A stretch of DNA of 64,000 nucleotides, from contig JAHLLK010000004.1 of the NCBI GenBank assembly GCA_020444165.1, positions 83,178 to 147,177 on the forward strand, in the 5' to 3' direction. Shown piece by piece: positions 43,688 through 49,906 of the stretch. Position numbers and translations under genes: made by a program. Below the pieces are notes generated by a model. That model was not told the origin of the DNA. It was given only the letters and a program-made list of their open reading frames with translations, and did not search any database. Every line of letters starts with the position of its first letter. The stretch's first letter is position 1. The DNA is from Deltaproteobacteria bacterium (GTDB taxonomy: Bacteria; Desulfobacterota; Desulfarculia; Desulfarculales; Desulfarculaceae).

Positions 43688-44539
43688 CTAACTGGCCAGG
43701 GCCAACAGGCTTTCCGCCTTGACCAACAGCGCCTTGATCTGGTCGGGCAGGGCCAGGATCTGCTCGCGGGAGAAAGGCAGCTCCAGGATCGCGGTCTGGG
43801 GCGGCTCCACTCCCTTTTCGTCCATGCCGCCGCCGTGCCCGGCCTTGACGGCCAGGTAGTTGGCCAGGGACACCAGGTTGGTCACCGTACGGGGCCGGGC
43901 GGCCTTCTGGGGAGTGTGGTGGAAGATGATGCATTCCCGGATGGAAATGGGGAACTTCCACTTCTTGGCCATGAGCCCGCCCAACTGGGCGTGATCCACC
44001 CCCAGAACCTGCTTTTCCGCGTAAACCTCGTAGGCCCCTTCTTCGGCCACCAGCCGCTCGATCTCGTGGAAGCGCTGCTCCACGAACTCGCTCAAGACCA
44101 GCTTGCCCGCGTCGTGCAACAGGGCCCCGGTGTAGACGATCTGCACTTCCCCGAAGTTAATGAGCTGAGCCAGATGCTTGGCCACCAGGGCCGTGGCCAT
44201 GGAATGCCGCCACAACTGTCCCCGGGCCAGGCGGTAGCCATTCTGGCCCTCCTGGAAAAACTGGCTGATGCCCGAGGACAGCACCACGTCCAACAGGTTG
44301 TTGACCCCGATCAGGGGAATGGCCTGGGTCAGGGAAGCGGCCTTGTTCCGGAGCCCGAAGAAAGGGGAGTTGCAGACCCGGAGCACATTGGCGGTGATGC
44401 CCGGGTCCAGGCTGACCACTTTCACCAGCTTTTCCATGGAAAAGTCAGGATCACTGGTCTGTTCCAACACAAAACGGGCCACCCCGGGCATGGCAGGCAG
44501 TCGTTCAATCTTGTCCAAGAGTTGGCGGATCAGTTTCAT
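43688..44539 (-). CDS. HDOD-domain signalling protein
   Basis: A 283-residue HDOD protein. The domain begins IERLPAMPGVARFVLEQTSD and continues with VVSLDPGITANVLRVCNSPF and LTQAIPLIGVNNLLDVVLSS. The HD-like region includes LWRHSMATALVAKHLA and GALLHDAGKLVLSEF, which here keeps a His-Asp pair; many HDOD proteins lose one of these. These proteins act in two-component or cyclic-di-GMP-linked regulation. ATG 44539 gives the family start MKLIRQLLDKIE; TTG 44578 is an upstream alternative. In the same direction as mfd and probably cotranscribed. Confidence 0.88.
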   Translation of the reverse strand: MKLIRQLLDKIERLPAMPGVARFVLEQTSDPDFSMEKLVKVVSLDPGITANVLRVCNSPFFGLRNKAASLTQAIPLIGVNNLLDVVLSSGISQFFQEGQNGYRLARGQLWRHSMATALVAKHLAQLINFGEVQIVYTGALLHDAGKLVLSEFVEQRFHEIERLVAEEGAYEVYAEKQVLGVDHAQLGGLMAKKWKFPISIRECIIFHHTPQKAARPRTVTNLVSLANYLAVKAGHGGGMDEKGVEPPQTAILELPFSREQILALPDQIKALLVKAESLLALAS

Positions 44540-44666
44540 CTCACCAGACCAGTATAACAACTCGGGCGCCTTTCTCAATCAGGCAAGATTAATGTAACTG
44601 ATGTTGCCCCCGGCGGCAAATGGCATTGGTGGGACAGGGGCCCGCCCTGCGGTATACTCGGATTTT

Positions 44667-44902
44667 CAGGCTGTTGACCAACAGCCTGCGACGGGCCAAG
44701 GCCCCCCCAAACCAGCCTGCGGCAGGTTTGGGGAACCTGGGGGATGGCCCGCCGCTTTTCGGATAATATTGAAAATCATCCGGAAAGCGTGCAACTTGGC
44801 AGAATTACGGCCTCCCAGCAAATTTGGTTTGCTGGGGTGTGAGTGCGTTTTTGCCAGGTTGCGGCTGAAAAAGGCCAGGACGGCCTTTTCAGCAATCTTT
44901 TT
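44667..44902 (+). ncRNA. Candidate structured RNA or leader upstream of the RtcA-like gene
   Basis: The spacer 44540-44941 has no gene but is dense in hairpins on the plus strand: 44667-44688 (CAGGCTGTTG/CAACAGCCTG), 44705-44733 (CCCCAAACC/GGTTTGGGG), 44754-44788 (CTTTTCGGAT/ATCCGGAAAG) and the 72-nt element 44791-44862. A final stem 44864-44893 (GCTGAAAA-GGCC/GGCCTTTTCAGC) is followed by a five-T run (44898-44902), a terminator shape. TATACT at 44653-44658 is a possible -10 box, with no good -35. The unit ends 39 bases before the next start codon, so it is either a separate small RNA or a leader with an attenuator. Confidence 0.5.
44791..44862 (+). repeat. 72-nt structured intergenic element, copy 1
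   Basis: The outer stem pairs GCAACTTGGCA (44791-44801) with TGCCAGGTTGC (44852-44862). The inner hairpin pairs CCCAGCAAA (44814-44822) with TTTGCTGGG (44828-44836), leaving a 15-base single strand that ends in a T run. Copy 2 at 49002-49073 has the same length and fold, with paired substitutions in both stems. Confidence 0.7.
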
Positions 44903-44941
44903 GGGCCGCTTTACCACGGGCCGTTGCCTGGGGAGAGAATT

Positions 44942-46075
44942 TTGTCTGGCACCTTGCTCATCGATGGCGCGGGCACCGCCCGCAACCAAGCATTCTACAC
45001 CGCCTTGGCCCTGGCCCTGGTCAGCGGCCAGGAGGTGGCTTTCCGCGGCCTGGTGGACGAGGAGAACCGCCCCCGGCCCGGCCTGGGCCCCGGGGGGGAG
45101 ACCGCCCTGCTGACCGCCGCCCGCCTCTCCCAGGGTGAGTTCGAGGGAGAACTGGACGATGAGGAGGCCTTCTTGCGCCCGGGCAAGGTGATCCCCCAGG
45201 AGTTCACTTTCGACGTGGCCCTGCAACGGCCCTCGGCCGCGCCCCTGGCCCCCATCCTGGGCCTGGCGCTCCCGGCCCTGTGCCTGGCGGGCGGGGAGAG
45301 CAACCTGGTGGGCATCGGCGGCACCCACATTCCCTGGTCCACCACCAGCGATGAGCTGACCCACGTGCACCTGCCTCTGTGGCGGCGCCTGGGGCTCCGG
45401 GTGGACTACACCGAGGTGGTGCCGGGCTTCCTGCCCAGGGGCCGCGGCGAGGCCGCCCTCCGGGTCTTGGCCGGGCCCCTGCCCGCCCGGGTGGAGGCCG
45501 AGAACCCCTTCCGGCCCGCCCGGGCCGGGGTGGAGGTGCTCTCGGCCGGCCTGCCGGTGCACCTGTCGGAGCAGGCCCTGGAAGGGGCCCTGGGGCGGCT
45601 GGAGTTGCACGGGCTCAAGGCCCAAGGGCGCATCCGCCGGGCGCGGGGCGCGGTGGGCATGGCCGTGCTGGCCTGGGCCGAGGATACCCGGGGCGTCCGG
45701 GTGGGTTATTCCGCCCTGGGGCGGCGGGGCGGGCGGCCGGACGCGGTGGCCATCGAAGCGGTGGAGGCCTTGAGCACCTTCCTGCACAGCGGCGCCGGCT
45801 TCCCGGCCAACCTGGCCGCGGATCTCTTGCCGCTGTTGCTCCTGGCCGCCGGGGTCAGCCGCCTGGCGGTGGACAAGATCACCCCCCGGCTCAAGGCGGC
45901 GGCCCGCGCCGCCCGGGCCTTCTTTCCCGGGGCGGTGAAGCTGGAGGAGCCGGGCCGGCCCGGCGAACCGGCCGGCCTGGTGGTGCGGGGCCGGGGCCTG
46001 GAATTGGGCAAGGCCACGGCAGGCTCGGGCGCTTCCGGCCGGCCTGCCGCGGAACGCACGGAAAAAGCCACTTGA
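44942..46075 (+). CDS. RNA 3'-phosphate cyclase-like protein with degenerate active site
   Basis: A 377-residue protein with the RtcA fold pattern: LLIDGAGTARNQAFYTALAL, RPRPGLGPGGETALL, IGGTHIPWSTTSDELTHVHL (about 125-144) and SGAGFPANLAADLLPLLLLA near the C-terminus. True RtcA has an EGGGQxxR loop near its start and a catalytic His in a DEHLADQLL-like motif. Here the first reads GTARNQAFY and the His position appears to be Asn290. It may be a non-catalytic relative, as Rcl1 is in eukaryotes. TTG 44942 follows GGGGAGAG at good spacing; the longer frame upstream lies in the hairpin-dense spacer. The C-terminus is Ala/Gly-rich. Confidence 0.78.
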   Translation: MSGTLLIDGAGTARNQAFYTALALALVSGQEVAFRGLVDEENRPRPGLGPGGETALLTAARLSQGEFEGELDDEEAFLRPGKVIPQEFTFDVALQRPSAAPLAPILGLALPALCLAGGESNLVGIGGTHIPWSTTSDELTHVHLPLWRRLGLRVDYTEVVPGFLPRGRGEAALRVLAGPLPARVEAENPFRPARAGVEVLSAGLPVHLSEQALEGALGRLELHGLKAQGRIRRARGAVGMAVLAWAEDTRGVRVGYSALGRRGGRPDAVAIEAVEALSTFLHSGAGFPANLAADLLPLLLLAAGVSRLAVDKITPRLKAAARAARAFFPGAVKLEEPGRPGEPAGLVVRGRGLELGKATAGSGASGRPAAERTEKAT

Positions 46076-46201
46076 TATTATGGGCTTGCCTAATTAGAGT
46101 GTGTTTGGAGCAGGCGAGAGGCTCCGTTAATCCTGAACCCGGCCTGTCCGGGGGAGCTGGACGCGCCTAAATACTGGCTGGCGGCGGAAACCGGGGGCGG
46201 G

Positions 46202-47266
46202 GTGCCAGGGACTCACGCCCTCTCGGGAGAAGGCGGCTTGGATCGGCGGCGACTCGTATTTTTTTTATGGTGGCTGACCGGCGCCCTCTGCGGGCTCTTG
46301 GCCATGGCTTGGCACAGCGGCTGGCTGACCCTGCAATGGGGACACCTGGCGGTTTCCGCCACGGACAAACAAGAGGCCCAACAGGACCTGAACCTGCTTC
46401 TGCGGGATTTCGCCGCGGAAAAATCCCCCAAAGCCCTGACCCTGGACCGCGTGGAAGGCCTGGCTCCCGGCCTGGAGTTGTGGTACGCCAACCTGGGCGA
46501 CAACCAGGGGCTCTTGCGGGTGGCCGCGGTGGACGGCGGGCGTTATCTCATCACCGGCAACATCTTTGCCAAGGGGCCCCAGGGCTATCACCGGTTGGAA
46601 ACCACTCCCTCCGAGACCCCGCCGCCCAAGCCTCTGGACCTCGCGGCGGTGACCCACGATCCCCGGGATCTGGTGAACCAGAACACCGAGGGCCCCGCCC
46701 TGGTGGAGTACATGTCGCTACGCTGCCCGGCCTGCAGCCAGCTCACCCCGGTGGTGGAGAAGATCAGCCAGGAGGGCGCCGCGGTCTACAGCAAGGTCAT
46801 CGTGGAACCGGACGACGCCCCGGCCGCCCTGGCTTGGGCCGTGCTGCACCGGGTGGCCCAGGTGGCCCCGGCCGACTACTTCCCTCTCCGGCACATTTTG
46901 GCCAATCTCCTGCAAGGCGGAGCCGGGGAGAAGGACCTGCGGTCCACCCTGGAATTCATGGCGGCCAAGACCGCACCAGGGCCGCTGAAGGAAGCGCTCG
47001 TGGCCACGCCCACCCCCGAGGACCGCAAGATCATGCAACGGCAGATGGCCGAGTCCAAGGCGGTGGGGGTTTACTACACCCCCACTTACCTGGCCCAGGG
47101 CAAAGAGGTGAAGCCCACCTCGCCGGACCAGCTCCTGCAGGAGTTGCGCGCGGCCCTGGGGCTGACCAAGGCTGCGATCACCGGCCCGACTTCCGGTCCG
47201 ACGCCCGGCCCGCCGCCCGGCCCCACCCCGGGGCCGACGCCGGGTCCGACGCCGGCGGATCACTAG
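46202..47266 (+). CDS. Membrane-anchored DsbC/DsbA-like thiol-disulfide protein
   Basis: A 354-residue protein with one N-terminal membrane helix (about 18-38), a DsbC-like dimerisation region (LTLDRVEGLAPGLELWYANL, GGRYLITGNIFAKG) and a thioredoxin-fold domain with the redox motif C175-P-A-C178 in MSLRCPACSQLTPVVEKISQ. The cis-Pro side (VGVYYTPTYLAQGK) is also present. The C-terminal tail is a Gly-Pro-Thr-Pro repeat (about 330-354). It would shuffle or form disulfides in the periplasm. A VKOR-like gene follows after 12 bases and could reoxidise it. The start is GTG 46202, with a modest ribosome site. A short gene-free spacer (46076-46201) precedes it. Confidence 0.82.
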   Translation: MPGTHALSGEGGLDRRRLVFFLWWLTGALCGLLAMAWHSGWLTLQWGHLAVSATDKQEAQQDLNLLLRDFAAEKSPKALTLDRVEGLAPGLELWYANLGDNQGLLRVAAVDGGRYLITGNIFAKGPQGYHRLETTPSETPPPKPLDLAAVTHDPRDLVNQNTEGPALVEYMSLRCPACSQLTPVVEKISQEGAAVYSKVIVEPDDAPAALAWAVLHRVAQVAPADYFPLRHILANLLQGGAGEKDLRSTLEFMAAKTAPGPLKEALVATPTPEDRKIMQRQMAESKAVGVYYTPTYLAQGKEVKPTSPDQLLQELRAALGLTKAAITGPTSGPTPGPPPGPTPGPTPGPTPADH

Positions 47267-47278
47267 GAGAGAGACGGC

Positions 47279-47680
47279 ATGACCCTACGCCGCGTCATCG
47301 CGACCCTGGCCTGTCTGGCCGGTTTGGGGGCCAGCGTGGTTCTGTTTTTGGGCGCGGGAGAGCCCGGGACCTGGGCCTGCCCCCGGGGGGACTGCCTGGA
47401 AGTGCTGCGCTCGCCCCTGGCCAGCTTCCTGGGCATCGAGTTGAGCCGCTGGGGCGTGTTTTACTGGGGAGTTTCGCTCCTCCTGGTGCTGGCCGCGCCC
47501 CGCTCCGGCCTCACCGCCTTTCTGGCGGCCGCGGGAGGGGTGTTCTCCCTGGGGCTCCTATGGTCCCAGTACCAGGGCCCGGCCTTCTGCCTCTGGTGCG
47601 GAGTGTCCGGCCTGGCCGCCGTGGTGTTCGCCTTGTGCGCCCTCGCGCCCCTGGCCGCTCCCCGGAGCGGGACTCTCTGA
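47279..47680 (+). CDS. Vitamin K epoxide reductase (VKOR)-family protein
   Basis: A 133-residue membrane protein with four predicted helices and the VKOR cysteine set: C34 and C39 in WACPRGDCLEVLRSPLASFL (loop pair) and C104-L-W-C107 in GPAFCLWCGVSGLAAV (active pair at the quinone). The Ser after the loop pair and the WGVFYW segment also fit. Bacterial VKORs pass electrons from DsbA-like partners to quinones, the role DsbB has in E. coli. The partner is probably the thioredoxin-fold protein encoded just upstream. It appears to lack a fused thioredoxin domain. Confidence 0.85.
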   Translation: MTLRRVIATLACLAGLGASVVLFLGAGEPGTWACPRGDCLEVLRSPLASFLGIELSRWGVFYWGVSLLLVLAAPRSGLTAFLAAAGGVFSLGLLWSQYQGPAFCLWCGVSGLAAVVFALCALAPLAAPRSGTL

Positions 47681-47716
47681 CCCCCCGTCCTGCCCTTCCC
47701 TGCGGAAAGCCGACCC

Positions 47717-48775
47717 ATGCCCTCTGAGGAATCTTCCCCACCCCGGCCCTCCCGCCGCTGGAAAACCCTGGCCTCGGCCGCCCTGGGCCTGGGATTCACC
47801 GCGCTTTTGTTCGTATACCTGGCCCGGAATACCACCTGGGCCGATTGGCGCGGGCTGTACCTGGGGCTGCGGGCCGATTATTTCCTGCTCTATCTGGCGC
47901 TCTTTGCGGCCACCATGCTCTTGAAGGCCGTGCGCTACCGCGTGCTGTTGCAGGCCGGCGACCAAGCCGGCCCCGGGGTGGGAGATCTGTTGGTGGTGAG
48001 CCTGGCCACCAACCTGTTCGTGGACCTTCTGCCGGCCCGGAGCGGCAGCCTGTCCTATATCCTTTTCCTGAACCGCCGCCTCGACGTGGACCTGCCCTCC
48101 TGCGTTTCCTCCTTTGCCTTTGCCTTCATTTTCGACGTGGTGGGCATCCTGCCCTTGTTGTTCACGGCCATCCTCCTGGCCGGGGGGCCGGCGGACCGGC
48201 CCAGCGGAGCCTTGTGGGCGGCTTTGGCCGTGCTGGCGGTGGCGGCCTTGTTGGCCCTGTTCCTGCTGGATCGGGTCATGGCCTGGGCCGCCCGCCTGGC
48301 CGCCCGCTGGGCGCCCCAGGGTCCGGGCCGCCTGGCCGGGCTGTGGCGCCGGGGGGTGGAGGAGCTCTCCGGCATGGCCGCCGAGGTGACCCGCATCAAG
48401 GGGCGCCGGGTCTACGGCCGCCTCTTGGGGCTGTCGGTGCTCTTGCGCTTGGCCAAGTACCTGTCCCTGTTCATCCTGGTCCAGGCCCTGGCCGCGGCCT
48501 GGGACCCGGCCGTGGGGCAGCGGCTCACCTTCCCCCTGGTGTTTTTCGCCCTGGTGGCGGCGGAAACCACGGCCAGCCTGCCCATTTCCGGCATCGCCGG
48601 CTTTGGGGCCTATGAAGGGGTGATGAGCGCCACCCTGTTGTGGGCCGGGCTGGCTGACAACCAGGCCGCGGCCCTGCCCTTTGCCCTGCATCTCTTGACC
48701 CAGACCATCGACTACTCGGCCGGCGGCCTGGCCCTCCTATATCTCCTGACCTCCCGGCGTTACCGGAAATCCTGA
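47717..48775 (+). CDS. Lysylphosphatidylglycerol synthase-type flippase-like membrane protein
   Basis: A 352-residue multi-pass protein of the UPF0104/LPG synthase membrane-domain family. The first cytoplasmic residues are basic and Pro-rich, followed by about eight helices. Family motifs are LFAATMLLKAVRYRVLLQAG (first loop), NLFVDLLPARSGSLSYIL (the P-x-R-x-G region) and PISGIAGFGAYEGVMSATLL (the G-x-G-x-x-E region). Relatives move lipids or take part in glycolipid export; the substrate here is unknown. It follows the VKOR gene by 36 bases, so it is probably in the same transcript. ATG 47717 has no strong ribosome site. Confidence 0.85.
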   Translation: MPSEESSPPRPSRRWKTLASAALGLGFTALLFVYLARNTTWADWRGLYLGLRADYFLLYLALFAATMLLKAVRYRVLLQAGDQAGPGVGDLLVVSLATNLFVDLLPARSGSLSYILFLNRRLDVDLPSCVSSFAFAFIFDVVGILPLLFTAILLAGGPADRPSGALWAALAVLAVAALLALFLLDRVMAWAARLAARWAPQGPGRLAGLWRRGVEELSGMAAEVTRIKGRRVYGRLLGLSVLLRLAKYLSLFILVQALAAAWDPAVGQRLTFPLVFFALVAAETTASLPISGIAGFGAYEGVMSATLLWAGLADNQAAALPFALHLLTQTIDYSAGGLALLYLLTSRRYRKS

Positions 48776-48912
48776 ACCGGAGTGCGGACTGGCCGGACGA
48801 TGCTGGATGGGATCCCGGTTCGGGGCCGAGGCACGGCAATTGCGAAATCAACTAAAAATGAACAGTGAGTTACGTCACCCTCCCGTGGTTGACTGTGTAC
48901 CATCGGCCTCGT

Positions 48913-48969
48913 GTGGGCCATGAATACACCCCAAGCGAGAGCATTGCACGGGGCGTATTCATGGCCCAC
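48913..48969. repeat. Long imperfect palindrome in the 48.8-49.4 kb spacer
   Basis: The 20-base arm 48913-48932 is complementary to 48950-48969 except at one position, around a 17-base loop. It lies 137 bases after the flippase stop. No T run follows, and it does not resemble its neighbours. The whole spacer 48776-49364 holds no gene; besides this palindrome it carries the second 72-nt element and a GGA-loop hairpin. Confidence 0.6.
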
Positions 48970-49001
48970 TTAGTCCCGAGCCTGAAAGGCGAACGATTTG
49001 T

Positions 49002-49073
49002 GAGCCTTGGTAATCTACTGGGCCCCCAGCAAGCTTTGCTTGCCGGGGTTTGATCGCGCTTTTACCAAGGTTC
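49002..49073 (+). repeat. 72-nt structured intergenic element, copy 2
   Basis: The outer stem pairs GAGCCTTGGTAA (49002-49013) with TTACCAAGGTTC (49062-49073). The inner hairpin pairs CCCAGCAAG (49025-49033) with CTTGCCGGG (49039-49047). Against copy 1 (44791-44862) it has equal length, about two-thirds identity and a conserved unpaired strand (GGGGTKTGAKYGCGYTTTT). Substitutions in the stems are mostly compensated. Confidence 0.7.
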
Positions 49074-49077
49074 CAAG

Positions 49078-49129
49078 ATGCACGGTGCAGGACGCACCGT
49101 GCATCACCCTCAGGACGCATCGTGCATCG
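49078..49129 (+). promoter_or_regulatory. Hairpin with AGGAC loop and its partial repeat (CsrA-like site)
   Basis: ATGCACGGTGC (49078-49088) and GCACCGTGCAT (49094-49104) form a perfect 11-bp stem with loop AGGAC. AGGACGCACCGTGCATC is then repeated with one change at 49113-49129. A GGA in a hairpin loop is the usual CsrA-binding form. It lies in the presumed leader of the gene at 49365. The flgE leader (minus strand, 52152-52128) shares CCGTGCATCAC followed by CTC and TCAGGA. Confidence 0.4.
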
Positions 49130-49364
49130 CTCTCGGATCGTTCCGCCCCCCGGGACACCGGTCCCCCGGGCCGGGATTGGCCTCAGCCCCGCGTCCCGGC
49201 GCCCGGAAGACCCATGCGGCGCTTTTAGCCTTTATTTCCCCAGGTTATCCGAAACATTCCCCTCCACCCCGCCTTGGCCTTGGTTTGCATATATCTTGCA
49301 AGTAATTCCTGCAACCTGCTCATACCGCCCTTGCAGAGCGGCCAACCCTGGGATGGGTGGCGAA

Positions 49365-49769
49365 ATGAACCGTAAAGCCAAAGTCTGCCTGCATGTGCCG
49401 CCCGGCTCCGCGGCGGCCGGACGCCTGAAGTCCGCCCTGGCATCCCTGGGCCCGGACTATACCTGGGAGGTAACAGAAACCCTGGCCCAGCTTCAGGATT
49501 GCCTGATGCGGACTTCCCCGCGTCCCTCCCTCGCGGTGCTCCTGGTGCAGGATGGGGAGCACCTGGCCCGCCTGGCCGGGCTCGCTTCCTTGTGGGAGGA
49601 CCTGCGCCTGATCATGGTGCTGCCGGAGTTCGGCCCCGGGACCTTGAAGCTGGCCCATCGCCTGGGGCCCCGCTTCATCACCCATATGCAAAGCGATTTC
49701 TCGGATGTGCGGGAAGTGGTGGCTAAAATGGCCGCCTTGTCCCGGGCGGAGCTTCGCCAGCCGGCCTGA
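49365..49769 (+). CDS. Small protein of unknown function, receiver-like pattern
   Basis: A 134-residue soluble protein that I do not recognise. The alternation of strands and helices (KVCLHVPPGSAAAGRLKSAL, PSLAVLLVQDGEHLARLAGL, DLRLIMVLPEFGPGTLKLAH, PRFITHMQSDFSDVREVV) resembles a receiver-like fold without a usable phospho-acceptor Asp: the second strand ends in VLLVQDGEH, where an Asp is present but the acidic N-terminal pair is missing. ATG 49365 has GGTGG five bases upstream; ATG 49353 is the alternative. It is read toward flgE (convergent). Regulatory function is only a guess. Confidence 0.6.
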   Translation: MNRKAKVCLHVPPGSAAAGRLKSALASLGPDYTWEVTETLAQLQDCLMRTSPRPSLAVLLVQDGEHLARLAGLASLWEDLRLIMVLPEFGPGTLKLAHRLGPRFITHMQSDFSDVREVVAKMAALSRAELRQPA

Positions 49770-49906
49770 GGGCGCCCGGCGGAGCGACCCGCCGCCGGCC
49801 GGAACCCTCGGGCCGGACGCGCAGAGGCCCGCCGCCCTGGGAGGGCTGGATTCCTCCCAGGGGACAGGCTTGAGATTTGTTCAGGCTGAGCTGGTAGGCC
49901 GGCCGA

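Noticed and set aside
49274..49300. Sigma-54 promoter in front of the 49365 gene
   Set aside because: TGG and TGC elements are present but the GG-GC spacing is one base short (and four too long for the alternative).
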